From NCBI RefSeq assembly GCF_027924405.1, contig NZ_AP026978.1, positions 2,170,001 through 2,234,000 on the forward strand: 64,000 nt of DNA, in the 5' to 3' direction. This document shows positions 48,149 through 57,092 of the stretch, in pieces; the first letter of the stretch is position 1; each line of letters opens with the position of its first letter. This DNA comes from Nocardia sputorum. GTDB lineage: Bacteria; Actinomycetota; Actinomycetes; Mycobacteriales; Mycobacteriaceae. A program made the position numbers and the translations under genes. The notes beneath the pieces were generated by a model. The model saw only the letters and a list, made by a program, of their open reading frames with translations, was not told the DNA's origin and did no database searches.

Positions 48149-48751
48149 GTGTCGCTGAGTCGCAAAGAGAAGTCCGCCGAAACCGAGCAGGCGTTGAAGG
48201 CCGCGGCCCTGCGCTTGTTCGCCGAGCGCGGCTACTTGAACACCAAGATCACCGACATCACGACGGCCGCCGGACGTGCGGCCGGGTCGTTCTACAACCA
48301 CTTCGCCAGTAAGGAAGAACTGCTCCAGGCGCTGCTGAACGACCTGGCGGCGGCGGGAGACGAGCGCGCGGAGGGTCCCGGCCACAACCCGGATTTCAGC
48401 GACCCGGAAGCGGTGCGCTATCACGTCGCCGGGTACTGGACCTTCGCCCGAGAACACGCGCCCGTGCTGCGCGCGGTGAATCAGGCGGCTCTGGTCAACG
48501 AGGAATTCGCGCAGATGCTCGCGCGTTTCGGTGTCCAGCAGCGCGCCGACATCGCCGACCATGTGGCCGGCTTCGCCGACAAGGGATTGCGGCTGCCGAG
48601 CACGGACGATGCCAGCTTGGCGATGATGTTCCTGCTCACCCAGAGCTTGCTGGCCGCGGTGGAGGAAGGAAACATCGAATTGACCGACGAGCAGGCCGTG
48701 GAGGGCCTGACCCGCTTCATCTATCGCGGACTCACCGGTCGCGACTACTGA
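48149..48751 (+). CDS. TetR/AcrR-family repressor
   Basis: 200 residues from GTG at 48,149, eight bases after AAGGAGG. N-terminal helix-turn-helix: QALKAAALRLFAERGYLNTK, ITDITTAAGRAAGSFYNHFA. C-terminal ligand-binding domain (about 70-200) has no named subfamily. Presumably represses itself and the divergent FAD monooxygenase through the palindromes at 48,078-48,106. Confidence 0.9.
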   Translation: MSLSRKEKSAETEQALKAAALRLFAERGYLNTKITDITTAAGRAAGSFYNHFASKEELLQALLNDLAAAGDERAEGPGHNPDFSDPEAVRYHVAGYWTFAREHAPVLRAVNQAALVNEEFAQMLARFGVQQRADIADHVAGFADKGLRLPSTDDASLAMMFLLTQSLLAAVEEGNIELTDEQAVEGLTRFIYRGLTGRDY

Positions 48752-48794
48752 CGCCGACGGTGGGCGACCCGCCGGATTCACCCACCTCGCGCGT

Positions 48795-49760
48795 CTACGG
48801 AAGCAGGACGATGGAACCGGTGGTCTTGCGACCTTCCAGGTCACGGTGGGCCCGCTCGGCGTCGGCGAGCGGGTAGGTGGCGCCGATCCGGATGTTCAGC
48901 GTGCCCTTGGCGATGGCCTCGAGGATGTCGCCCGCGCGCCAAGTGAGCTCGGCGCGGTCCCGGGTGTAATGCGCGAGGGTCGGGCGGGTGACGAACAGCG
49001 AGCCGGCGGTGCTGAGCCGTTGCAGGTCGAACGGCGGCACCGGACCGCTCGCGCCGCCGAACAGGGCGAGCGTGCCGCGCACGCGCAACGCGGCGAGGCT
49101 CGACTCGAAGGTCGCCGCGCCGACGCCGTCGTAGGCCGCCGCCACGCCGACGCCATCGGTGAGGGCGCGCACCCGGTCGGCGAGATCGTCGCCGTAGCGC
49201 AGCACCTCGGCGGCTCCCGCCGCGCGCGACAGCGTCTCCTTCTCGTCGGAGGAGACCGTGGTGATCACCCGGACGCCGCGTGCGTTGAGCAGCTGGGTCA
49301 GGATCAGCCCGACGCCGCCCGCGCCCGCGTGCACCAGCACCGGCTCACCGGGTTCGGGCTTGTAAACGGACTCGATGAGATAGTGCGCGGTCATGCCCTG
49401 CAACAGCGCCGAGGCGGCCACCGGAGGGTCGACGCCGTCGGGCACCGGAATGGCGACCGCGGCGGGCACCGCCACCTTCGGCGCATAGCTGCCGGGTGCG
49501 GCGGCCCAGGCGACCCGGTCGCCGACCGCGAACTCGGTGACGTTCGCGCCGACCTCGGCGACGACGCCGGTGCCCTCCGCTCCCGGGACGTAGGGCACGC
49601 TCTGGGGGTAGCGCCCGGTGCGGATGTAGGTGTCGATGAAGTTGATGCCGATCGCCTGCGTGTCGACCAGCAACTGGTCCGCCCCGACCTGCGGATCGGG
49701 CACCTCGACGTACTTCAGGACCTCGGGACCACCGTGTTCGGAAACCTGAATGGCGCGCAT
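48795..49760 (-). CDS. qor: NADPH:quinone oxidoreductase (zeta-crystallin type)
   Basis: 321 residues, zinc-free MDR family. Features: MRAIQVSEHGGPEVLKYVEV, IGINFIDTYIRTGRYP, NADPH fold VLVHAGAGGVGLILTQLLNA and YDGVGAATFESSLAALRVRG. Reduces quinones by one-electron transfer in characterised relatives. In M. tuberculosis Rv1454c (qor) occupies the equivalent place between ctaB and the ctaA cluster. Confidence 0.9.
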   Translation of the reverse strand: MRAIQVSEHGGPEVLKYVEVPDPQVGADQLLVDTQAIGINFIDTYIRTGRYPQSVPYVPGAEGTGVVAEVGANVTEFAVGDRVAWAAAPGSYAPKVAVPAAVAIPVPDGVDPPVAASALLQGMTAHYLIESVYKPEPGEPVLVHAGAGGVGLILTQLLNARGVRVITTVSSDEKETLSRAAGAAEVLRYGDDLADRVRALTDGVGVAAAYDGVGAATFESSLAALRVRGTLALFGGASGPVPPFDLQRLSTAGSLFVTRPTLAHYTRDRAELTWRAGDILEAIAKGTLNIRIGATYPLADAERAHRDLEGRKTTGSIVLLP

Positions 49761-49821
49761 GAGTTCCAGTTCTACACCCGAGCGGCGGGCGCGGTGCCTA
49801 CCGGTCGGTAAACTGCGTGCC

Positions 49822-50172
49822 ATGAGTGCTGAAACCGCCACGGCGCCGGAGAAGCTGTCGGGCGCCCTCGTGGAATCCGTCAAGGGATTCGTCGCCGACC
49901 ACGGACGTTCCGCCACGGCCGTGCTGCAGCCGATCGGCCGCGCCGGCGTGCGCGTCACCCTGGTCGGCTCCGATGGTGTTCTCGGTGACCGGGTCGTCCC
50001 GGACCTGGAGACCGCCAAGGCGCTGGTCGCCACCATCGACGGTCTCACCGAGGCCGACGAATGGGATCGCGAGCTCACCTCGATCGTCACGCCGCGCAAG
50101 GGCCACTGGGCCAAGATGGCGGGCTGGGTCGCCAAGCAAGCGCGTTTCCCCAAGGCGCGCAACGAGAAGTGA
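49822..50172 (+). CDS. Conserved actinobacterial hypothetical protein
   Basis: 116 residues, soluble. Two blocks stand out: FVADHGRSATAVLQPIGRAG and RVTLVGSDGVLGDRVVPDLE; the basic tail is GWVAKQARFPKARNEK. Function unknown. TAAACT seven bases before ATG gives a leaderless start. The next gene begins three bases after its stop. Confidence 0.75.
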   Translation: MSAETATAPEKLSGALVESVKGFVADHGRSATAVLQPIGRAGVRVTLVGSDGVLGDRVVPDLETAKALVATIDGLTEADEWDRELTSIVTPRKGHWAKMAGWVAKQARFPKARNEK

Positions 50173-50175
50173 TCG

Positions 50176-50976
50176 TTGCGTAGCCGGATGACGCTGCCCG
50201 CCCGGATCGGCGCGGTGCTGGCAGCCGGGTGGACAGCCCTTGTGGCAGCGGCGATTCCGGCGGTCGCGGAGCCGGAGACATCTTCCGCGCTGCGCGCCTG
50301 CACGCCGGGTGACTACCCGCCGTACTCGATCAGGGATGACGCGGGCGGCTACCGCGGCGTGGACGTGGATCTCGCGCGGGGTTTCGCCGCACTGCTCGGC
50401 CGCCCGATCGAGTTCGTGCCCGTGACCTGGGCGACGCTGCCGACCGACTTCGCCGAGCGCAACTGCGATGTCGCGGTCGGAGGCATTTCCGACCTGCCGT
50501 CGCGTCGCGCGTTCGCCGACTTCTCGATCGCTTACGGGACCGACGGCAAGGCCCCGGTCACCCATCGCGCGAGCGGCGCGGCGTACTCGACCGTCGCGGA
50601 GATCAACCGTCCCGATGTGCGCGTGATCGCCAATCGCGGTGGCACGAACGAGGACTTCGCGCGCAAGAACTTCCCCGCCGCGCAGCTCACCTTGTGGCCG
50701 GACAATCTGACGATCTTCGGCGAGATCGAGCAGGGCCGCGCCGACGTGTTCGTCACCGACTCGGTGGAGGGCCGCTACCGCGTGCGTCAGCACCCCGACC
50801 TGCAAGTGCTGCATCCCGAAGCGCCGTTCGACTCGTTCGGGAAAGTTCTGCTGGTGCGGAAGAACGATCCCGTTCTGGCGGCCTTGCTGGACGCCTACTT
50901 GACCTCCCAGCTCGCGACGGGCGCGGTGGACCGGTTGTTCGACCAGTGGATCGGGCCGAACGCTCCCGTCGGCTGA
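50176..50976 (+). CDS. Periplasmic-type solute-binding protein (PBP family 3)
   Basis: 266 residues from TTG at 50,176; ATG at 50,188 (MTLPARIGAVLAAGW) is a good alternative and leaves a complete signal peptide cleaved near AVAEP. Mature protein has the SBP_bac_3 pattern: CTPGDYPPYSIRDDAGGYRG followed by VDVDLARGFAALLGRP, RNCDVAVGGISDLPSRRAFA, and GRADVFVTDSVEGRYRV. Similar proteins act as amino-acid binding subunits or, as here with no transporter beside it, as exported cyclohexadienyl-dehydratase-like enzymes. Not distinguished by sequence alone. Confidence 0.78.
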   Translation: MRSRMTLPARIGAVLAAGWTALVAAAIPAVAEPETSSALRACTPGDYPPYSIRDDAGGYRGVDVDLARGFAALLGRPIEFVPVTWATLPTDFAERNCDVAVGGISDLPSRRAFADFSIAYGTDGKAPVTHRASGAAYSTVAEINRPDVRVIANRGGTNEDFARKNFPAAQLTLWPDNLTIFGEIEQGRADVFVTDSVEGRYRVRQHPDLQVLHPEAPFDSFGKVLLVRKNDPVLAALLDAYLTSQLATGAVDRLFDQWIGPNAPVG

Positions 50977-51176
50977 GGCAGGTCGCTGTCTGCATGGCGC
51001 GGCAGTGCCGACGGTCAGGCGGGGCTGTCGACTTCCGGTTGTGCGCGATGCGCTGACTGCGAAACCCGTGACGTCGGGCGACGAGAACCGCTACGAGCCG
51101 GCGATATGCGGCGATCCCGACGCTCGGCGAGGAACCCAGGGGGTGAAGGCGAGCGGGTAGGCGGCCGAGCCGACGG

Positions 51177-51749
51177 TCAGTTCGGCGCGGAACGCTCGGC
51201 CCCGTCGCGGCGCGGATGTTCGAGGAGCGCCTTCCACGCTGCCTGCCAAGGGAACAGGGGGAGGCGCGCCTCACCAGTGCCCCGCTCGTGCGGCTCGCCT
51301 TCGCCGATCACGATGGCGACGCCCCACTCCGACAGTTTGCGGATCCCCTCCTGGATCGCCGGAAAGCTGATCTGCGCGCGGTTCGAGTACGGCACGCCGA
51401 CGATCGGCAACCCCTTGCCCAGCCCTTCGACCAGCAGACCGAGCAGCAGAGTATCCGAGATCCCCGCAGCCCATTTGGCGATCGAATTGCCGGTGAGCGG
51501 GGCGGCGATGATGCCGTCGGCGGGTGGCAGCACATCCGGGGTGCCCGGTTCCTTGTACTCGCTGCGCACGGGATAACCCGTCTGCGTCCTGATCGCGTCG
51601 ACGTCGATGAACCCCATACCGGACGGCGAGGCGATCACGCACACCTCCCAGCCGTCCGCCTGGGCCAGGGCGATCAACTTGCCGACATCGCGCGAGGCGG
51701 GCGAGCCGGTCACGAGGGCGTACAGCACCGGATTTCCGTTGGCGTCCAC
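51177..51749 (-). CDS. Flavoprotein (HFCD/phosphopantothenoylcysteine decarboxylase-like)
   Basis: 190 residues from GTG 51,749. The fold is that of flavin-containing Cys decarboxylases: LYALVTGSPASRDVGKLIAL, EVCVIASPSGMGFID, PPADGIIAAPLTGNSIAKWA (the PASANT-like segment) and LPIVGVPYSNRAQ. No catalytic PXMNXXMW motif is obvious, so decarboxylase activity is uncertain. A stand-alone flavin enzyme of unknown substrate; no CoaBC partner. Confidence 0.75.
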   Translation of the reverse strand: MDANGNPVLYALVTGSPASRDVGKLIALAQADGWEVCVIASPSGMGFIDVDAIRTQTGYPVRSEYKEPGTPDVLPPADGIIAAPLTGNSIAKWAAGISDTLLLGLLVEGLGKGLPIVGVPYSNRAQISFPAIQEGIRKLSEWGVAIVIGEGEPHERGTGEARLPLFPWQAAWKALLEHPRRDGAERSAPN

Positions 51750-51865
51750 AGCATCATGGTGTCACGCCTCCGCTTCGTGTCCAGGCGACTCGGCCCGCTC
51801 GGCGTTGGTCCGGGCCGGCGAGAGTGGCCGTGACGACTACGTCGCGCTGCCTCGACTACGAGTGC

Positions 51866-53098
51866 TCAGGTGGGGATCGCGCCGATGCGTTTGGCGAGGC
51901 GGCCGAGGTCGCCGGTGGTGAGGTTGCGGTGGGCGGTGCGCATCATGTGGGTGACGAGTTCGCGGACATGGGTCATGCCTCGGATTTGTTGGGGGGCGAT
52001 GTGTTCAGCGTGCAGGAGGGCGTGCAGGCAGTTGCGGTGGTCGCGGCGGAGGGCGTGGGCGCGGCCGATTTCGACGAAGTATTGGGCTCGGCGGCCTTGG
52101 GCGGGGATGGTTCGGGGGTTGAGGGTGGAGGCGAGTTGGAGGACTTGGCCTGGTTCGCGTTGTTCCATCGCTGCGGACATGCGCCACAGGATCACGTTCG
52201 TGGCATCGAATGTCGGATTGCGTAGAGTCGCGGTTTCCGGAGGCACGTGATCGAGCCGAGTCACTTGCTGGCTCGCTTCGTTCAAGTGGTCGGCGGGGTC
52301 GCCGCCGAGTGCGGCGGTGACGAGCGCGGCTTGTAGATGCAGCATGCCGTGGGTTTCGATCTCGCCGCGACTTCGCACATCCGGGCCGAGGTGCTCGGCC
52401 GCGTTGGCAGCTCCGTCGAGCGCGGCAGTCAGAGAGCCTGGACGCGACAGAAGGATCTGGCTTCGAGTGAAGGCTGCGGTAGCCGGACCTGACGTGCCAC
52501 CGATGTTCTCGGTGGCGCGTTCGATTTCCTGCGCCGCTGTCCATGCCAACGCCGAGTATCCCCGTGCCTTCAACGACGCGGCCGTCGTATATGCCGCAGC
52601 CGCAAGCACGTCCCACGCTGTATCTCGATCGGCTCCGGTCGACTCACGGGTGAGCCGATAACAGTCGGTGAGCAAGGAAGGCAACAGCGGTCCGAGCGCC
52701 GCATAGTCGCACGCACGCCGCAGATGGGCGGCATGACGTGCTGTCGCCGCGAGGTCCCCGAGGCTGCGGGGTGGCGCAGTCGGTGTGGTGTCGCCCCGGG
52801 TCCAGAGCGCGGTTTCGATGTCGGGCACCGCGGCGTGGAATCCGGCCGACGACGGGTCGAACCGGTCGTCTTGATCGCCGGTCAGATCACCGACCATGAC
52901 GCCGAGTGCCTGGGCGAGGGTGTGCAGGGTCCGGCGGGAATCGATGGGCCGCTCGCCGTTCTCGTATTTGGCGATCGCGCCCCGGCTGACGCCGACCCGG
53001 TCGGCCAGCACCTGCTGGGAGATGCCACGGCGCGCGCGAATGGCGCGCACCTGCCGGCCGATGTACCGGCCCTCGTCTTTCCCCGGATCCTCGCTCAT
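51866..53098 (-). CDS. XRE-family regulator with long TPR-like C-terminus
   Basis: 410 residues. N-terminal helix-turn-helix RQVRAIRARRGISQQVLADR then VGVSRGAIAKYENGERPID (residues 13-60). The remaining 330 residues are Ala-rich helices of the TPR-like kind found in many Streptomyces/Nocardia XRE regulators (DYAALGPLLPSLLTDCYRL, ILLSRPGSLTAALDGAANAA, RAQYFVEIGRAHALRRDHRN). ATG 53,098 with GGGAG upstream; the frame is open earlier. It diverges from the small-gene operon at 53,299, which it may control. Confidence 0.85.
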   Translation of the reverse strand: MSEDPGKDEGRYIGRQVRAIRARRGISQQVLADRVGVSRGAIAKYENGERPIDSRRTLHTLAQALGVMVGDLTGDQDDRFDPSSAGFHAAVPDIETALWTRGDTTPTAPPRSLGDLAATARHAAHLRRACDYAALGPLLPSLLTDCYRLTRESTGADRDTAWDVLAAAAYTTAASLKARGYSALAWTAAQEIERATENIGGTSGPATAAFTRSQILLSRPGSLTAALDGAANAAEHLGPDVRSRGEIETHGMLHLQAALVTAALGGDPADHLNEASQQVTRLDHVPPETATLRNPTFDATNVILWRMSAAMEQREPGQVLQLASTLNPRTIPAQGRRAQYFVEIGRAHALRRDHRNCLHALLHAEHIAPQQIRGMTHVRELVTHMMRTAHRNLTTGDLGRLAKRIGAIPT

Positions 53099-53298
53099 CG
53101 GCTCTCCCTCGCCGGATGCTGATCGAAACCTCATGCTAGACCTGTCGCCAGGTGTCCCGCAGCGGGACAGCGCCGGTCCGGCGGCCCGCCAAGCTGTTGC
53201 GAGCACTCGCCGTCGGGACGGGGCGCGACCATGCGTGCGACAGCCGGTCGTGCCCACCCCTCGGGTGCTCAGAATGCGATGAGCAGGGGAAGGCAAAC

Positions 53299-53607
53299 AT
53301 GATGCGGGGAAAGGCAATTGGTTTCGCGCGCCCAGATGCGGCCGGGACGCGCCGCGGTGCGGCGATCGCGGTGCGGGCGACTGGTGACCGATCTGCGTTC
53401 GGCGCGGTCCGCGTGCCGATAGTGCTCGGAATCGGTCAGCTGCTACCCCTGGCGAATCGATTGGCTCGCTACGGTTTTCGCGCGGAAATCGTGCGGTGTC
53501 CCGCTCGGCTCGGCGCGCTGGCGGAGCTACTGCCGTGCGGACGTAACTCGCGCAGACCGGCTTCGCGCCGGCATCCCGGCGCGGCAGCGGGGGAGACCAC
53601 GCGGTGA
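53299..53607 (+). CDS. Small hypothetical protein, first of overlapping trio
   Basis: 102 residues from ATG 53,299 (MMRGKAIGFARPDAAGTRRG), preceded by AGGGGAAGG. A hydrophobic patch RVPIVLGIGQLLPLANRLA is followed by RYGFRAEIVRCP. No family recognised. Coding is supported mainly by its GTGA overlap with the next gene and a good ribosome site; it could be a chance frame in high-GC DNA. Confidence 0.45.
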   Translation: MMRGKAIGFARPDAAGTRRGAAIAVRATGDRSAFGAVRVPIVLGIGQLLPLANRLARYGFRAEIVRCPARLGALAELLPCGRNSRRPASRRHPGAAAGETTR

Positions 53608-54062
53608 GCGAACCATGCCTTCCGGCGGCCGACACCCCGGCGAGCCTGTGCCTCTTCTACCGGCAGTGCGGGCTCGCGGCGGCCGTGCAACCGGAACTCG
53701 GGCGCATCGTCGTGCCCGCCGGACGGGTGGGTGCGATCACCATGCCCGCTCGGCTGGGGCAGGAGGTGAAGGCGCTGATGCAGGTCCGGCGCCGCGCGCT
53801 CGGGCCGATCCTCTCGCATCCGCGCTCGGGACGCTGGACCTATCTGGTGCGGCCGGACCTGCCCGATGAAGTCGGCTTGTTCGCCGAACTGTTCCGCTTG
53901 AACGTGTCGGTGGCCCGCTACGGTGCGCAGATCGCGCTGCCGTCGCCCGCCGACCGGTCGCCGTGCTTCCGGGTGTGGGTAGAACCGCCCCGCGATACGT
54001 TCCGTCCGTCGGCTTCGGTCGTGGTCGCGGCGATTCGTCTCCGCGCGGGACACCGAGGGTGA
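53604..54062 (+). CDS. Conserved hypothetical protein, paralogue of the 10,600 gene
   Basis: 152 residues from GTG 53,604. Shares with the 10,600-11,070 gene the blocks GAITMPARLG, GPILSHPRSGRWTYL, FAELFRLNVSVA and LPSPAD...FRVWVEPP. The first 25 residues (TPASLCLFYRQCGLAAAV) include two Cys. No known domain. Both ends overlap neighbours by four bases (GTGA), so the three genes are translationally coupled. Confidence 0.75.
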   Translation: MSEPCLPAADTPASLCLFYRQCGLAAAVQPELGRIVVPAGRVGAITMPARLGQEVKALMQVRRRALGPILSHPRSGRWTYLVRPDLPDEVGLFAELFRLNVSVARYGAQIALPSPADRSPCFRVWVEPPRDTFRPSASVVVAAIRLRAGHRG

Positions 54063-54283
54063 CCGGGCCGGAGCACCGGTCGCCGCGACCGGACGAGCGA
54101 GATGTGCATCTGTCCGTCCAATTCCACGATGTGCGATTGGATTTCGCGGCCTGCGCGACCGCCGCGAAATTGTTCGTCCAGGAGTGGCGCGCCCGTCACT
54201 ACGAAGACGCGGTCACCGTGCTGCCGGACGATCCGACCGGACTACCCCGCCTGCCGAACGAGCGGTTGTTCCTCGACCCGTGA
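54059..54283 (+). CDS. Small hypothetical protein, last of overlapping trio
   Basis: 74 residues from GTG 54,059, overlapping the previous stop by four bases. Sequence VHLSVQFHDVRLDFAACATA then AKLFVQEWRARHYEDAVTVL, ending NERLFLDP. Acidic, soluble, no family recognised. Coupling to the upstream gene suggests interaction or equal dosage. Confidence 0.6.
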   Translation: MTGPEHRSPRPDERDVHLSVQFHDVRLDFAACATAAKLFVQEWRARHYEDAVTVLPDDPTGLPRLPNERLFLDP

Positions 54284-54774
54284 GCGGCGGTGGGGCGGAT
54301 GCCCATGGCGTCCGCGCGCCGCGACTGGGCTCGCGGGAAGTCCGCCGGGTACGGCGCGTCGCCCGCCCGCGCTGCGAGCCTTGGTAGCGCTGTACTTCGG
54401 CGATCTGTTCGCCGCGATGGTCGCGTCATGGTGTGCGCGGCACTGCCGAAGTTCGACCTTGCGCGGACACCAGCGATCCTTCCTCGCGCACCGGCCCGGT
54501 GGCGGTAAGCGGTCGGCAGACGTGCACGGGCGATCGGACATCGCTGGAGCACGAGTCGGGTATCGGCCTGATATGACGAGATCAGCGAACTGGCGAACTG
54601 GCCGCAAAGCAACTGTCCTCTGCGTCTCGCGCCGATGCAGCACCGCGGGCTCCGAGGGCGATACCCTTGAACTGGGTAATTCGACGTCGAGGAGCTGATG
54701 TGGAAGACCTGCGAGACACGGTCGCATCGTGGGTAGCCGCCGTATGACCGGCCCGGGCTGATTCCGAGCTACCG
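54284..54774. other. Intergenic region before the kinase gene
   Basis: About 490 bp without a recognised protein; frames on both strands look like shadows. Near the end, GTG at 54,700 after GAGGAG encodes a 15-residue ORF (VEDLRDTVASWVAAV, stop 54,747), 28 bases before the kinase start; possible uORF, weakly supported. Confidence 0.35.
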
Positions 54775-57012
54775 ATGCGTGAACCGATCGATCTTGCCGA
54801 TTCCGCTGAACGAACCCGCGCGGCGCTCGCCGCCGCCGTGGCGCGATTCTCGGAGGCTTGGGCGTCCGGGTCCCCGCCCGATCTGGCCGCCTTCCTGCCC
54901 CGTGAGCAAGCCGAGCGGCGTACGACACTGATCGAATTGATCAAGGTCGATCTGGAATTCCGCTGGCTGCGCTTCGACTTCCCCAAGCGGCTGATCGACT
55001 ACCGTGCGGAATTCCCCGAGCTACGCGACGGTCCGTTTCCGGCCGATCTCGTCTACGAGGAATTCCACGCCATGCGCCGCAGCGATCGCGGCAGCGACGC
55101 CACCGATATGGCCGGGACCGCCACCGCCACGGCGGCCGGTTCCGCGCCCGACCGGGTCACCAGCGACTACCGCAGCACGATGATCGCTCGCCCGAGCGCC
55201 CAAGTCGCGCTCGACGCCATCGATGTCGGCGATCGGGTCGATGATTTCGACCTGCTGATGCGGATCGGCGTCGGCGCCTTCGCCCAGGTGTACCTCGCGC
55301 GGCAGCAGTCGATGCAGCGATTGGTCGCGGTCAAGATCTCGCACAACCACGGCAACGAGCCGCAGACGCTGGCCCAGCTGGACCACGACTACATCGTGCG
55401 CATCTTCGATCAGCGGCTCATCGCCGACGGCGAGCTGAAACTGCTCTATATGCAGTACCTGCCCGGTGGGACACTGCTCGACGTGCTGCGCTTGTCGCGC
55501 CTGACGCCGCAGGAGCGGCGCGGTGGGCAACTGCTGCTCGACGCCATCGACCAGGTACTCGCCGACAAAGGAGAGGTCCGGCCGACGGAATCCGCCGTCC
55601 GGCTCCGGATCGCCGGACTGACCTGGCCGGAGACCGTCGTCTGGCTCGGGCGCCGGCTCGCGGAGGCGCTGCAGCACGCGTCCGAACGCGGGGTGCTGCA
55701 CCGCGACATCAAACCCGCGAACGTGTTGCTGAGCGCCGAGGGGATTCCGAAACTGGCCGACTTCAACGTCAGCTTCAGCAACCGGGTGCGGGGCACCAGC
55801 CCGCTGGCGTACTTCGGCGGATCGCTGGCGTATATGTCGCCCGAGCAGCTCGAAGCCTGCCACCCCGACCTACCCGGGACCGCCGCGGAACTGGATACGC
55901 GAAGCGACATCTTCGCGCTTGCCGTCATGCTGTGGGAGCTGCTCACCGGGCGTCGTCCCTTCGCGGACGAGACATCCGCGGGCGATTCGCAGACGTCGCT
56001 GGCCCGGATGATCGAACTGCGGCGCAGACCCATCCATCCGGCGTTCCTGTCGGATCTCCCGCCGGACTGCCCCATGGCACTACGCCGGGTCCTGCTCGAG
56101 TGCCTGTCGCCCGACCGGGCCGACCGCTACTCCTCCGGTTCGGAATTGGCGCAGCAACTCGACCTGTGCCTGGAGCAGCGGGCCCGCGATCTCGTCTATC
56201 CGCCGCCGCGCAGCTGGCGCGCACGTCTCGCGCGCAGGCCCACGCCCATCCTGTGGTTGTCCTCGCTGGTCGGCGTCGGCCTGGCGACCATCTATATGGC
56301 CGTGCACGTCCAGGAACTGATCAGGGAACGCCTGTCCGATCACACGAATTGGCAGCTCAACATGGGGGTGTTCGTCTTCATCCTCATCGCCGGTCCGTTG
56401 TCGATCGTCATCTACGCATCCATGTCGCGTGAATTGCTCGCGGTTCCCCGCGGCTTGCGCGCGGGCAGACACTACGACGAGGCGCTGCTCGCGCGGGTGC
56501 GATCGCGCACCTTGTTCTGGGGCGACATGTGCGCGCTGAACACCTTTCAGACCGGTGTTTCGGCGACCGTGGTCGGGGTGATGCTGCTGCTCTGGCTCAC
56601 CGACCTACCGGCGCGCCTGGTGGTCCACGCGGCGACGACCGTTTTGATGGCGGCCGTCATCTCCGTCGCGTACACGTTCTTCCTGTCGACGTTCTACATC
56701 GTCCGCTGCGTCTATCCGCTCTACTTCCGTTACAGCCGTACGACGGCGCACGACTCCGGCGTCATCCGCACGCTGCGCCGGAGAACCACGATCTACCTCG
56801 CGATCACCGCGTCCGTGCCGCTGGTCGGGGTGCTCGCCGGATTCAGCCTGCTCGAACCCGAGGAACTTCCGCTGGTGCGCGATTCGGTGCTGGGCTTGTG
56901 CGCCGTCGGCGGACTGGCGTTCGTCGCCGTGTACTGGCTGTACCGGACGCTCGACGCGGACCTGCGCGCGCTCCAGCGGGTGGTCCGGAGACCGGTGGAA
57001 ACCACGCGCTGA
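54775..57012 (+). CDS. Membrane serine/threonine protein kinase with planctomycete-like N-terminus
   Basis: 745 residues. Residues 1-110 (SPPDLAAFLP, LIELIKVDLEFRWLRF, RLIDYRAEFPELRDGPFPAD) resemble the pre-kinase region common in planctomycete kinases. The kinase domain (about 155-465) has RIGVGAFAQVYLARQQ (P-loop), VAVKIS (Lys about 187), VLHRDIKPANVLL (about 308), DFNVSF where DFG is usual, and YMSPEQLE with DIFALAVMLWELLTGRRPF. Residues 490-730 hold about six membrane helices, so no extracellular PASTA sensor is present. It may sense membrane state. Partners unknown; no phosphatase beside it. Confidence 0.88.
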   Translation: MREPIDLADSAERTRAALAAAVARFSEAWASGSPPDLAAFLPREQAERRTTLIELIKVDLEFRWLRFDFPKRLIDYRAEFPELRDGPFPADLVYEEFHAMRRSDRGSDATDMAGTATATAAGSAPDRVTSDYRSTMIARPSAQVALDAIDVGDRVDDFDLLMRIGVGAFAQVYLARQQSMQRLVAVKISHNHGNEPQTLAQLDHDYIVRIFDQRLIADGELKLLYMQYLPGGTLLDVLRLSRLTPQERRGGQLLLDAIDQVLADKGEVRPTESAVRLRIAGLTWPETVVWLGRRLAEALQHASERGVLHRDIKPANVLLSAEGIPKLADFNVSFSNRVRGTSPLAYFGGSLAYMSPEQLEACHPDLPGTAAELDTRSDIFALAVMLWELLTGRRPFADETSAGDSQTSLARMIELRRRPIHPAFLSDLPPDCPMALRRVLLECLSPDRADRYSSGSELAQQLDLCLEQRARDLVYPPPRSWRARLARRPTPILWLSSLVGVGLATIYMAVHVQELIRERLSDHTNWQLNMGVFVFILIAGPLSIVIYASMSRELLAVPRGLRAGRHYDEALLARVRSRTLFWGDMCALNTFQTGVSATVVGVMLLLWLTDLPARLVVHAATTVLMAAVISVAYTFFLSTFYIVRCVYPLYFRYSRTTAHDSGVIRTLRRRTTIYLAITASVPLVGVLAGFSLLEPEELPLVRDSVLGLCAVGGLAFVAVYWLYRTLDADLRALQRVVRRPVETTR

Positions 57013-57092
57013 CGCACGACTCAGCTGTCGCGGATGGCGCCGATGCTCGCCTCCCCAGCACACCGGCCCAGGCGGGCGCCGCGTCCGGTGTC

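Noticed and set aside
48750..48795. Terminator between tetR and qor
   Set aside because: GGTGGG/CCCACC can pair, but with only six bases and a large loop; too weak to call.
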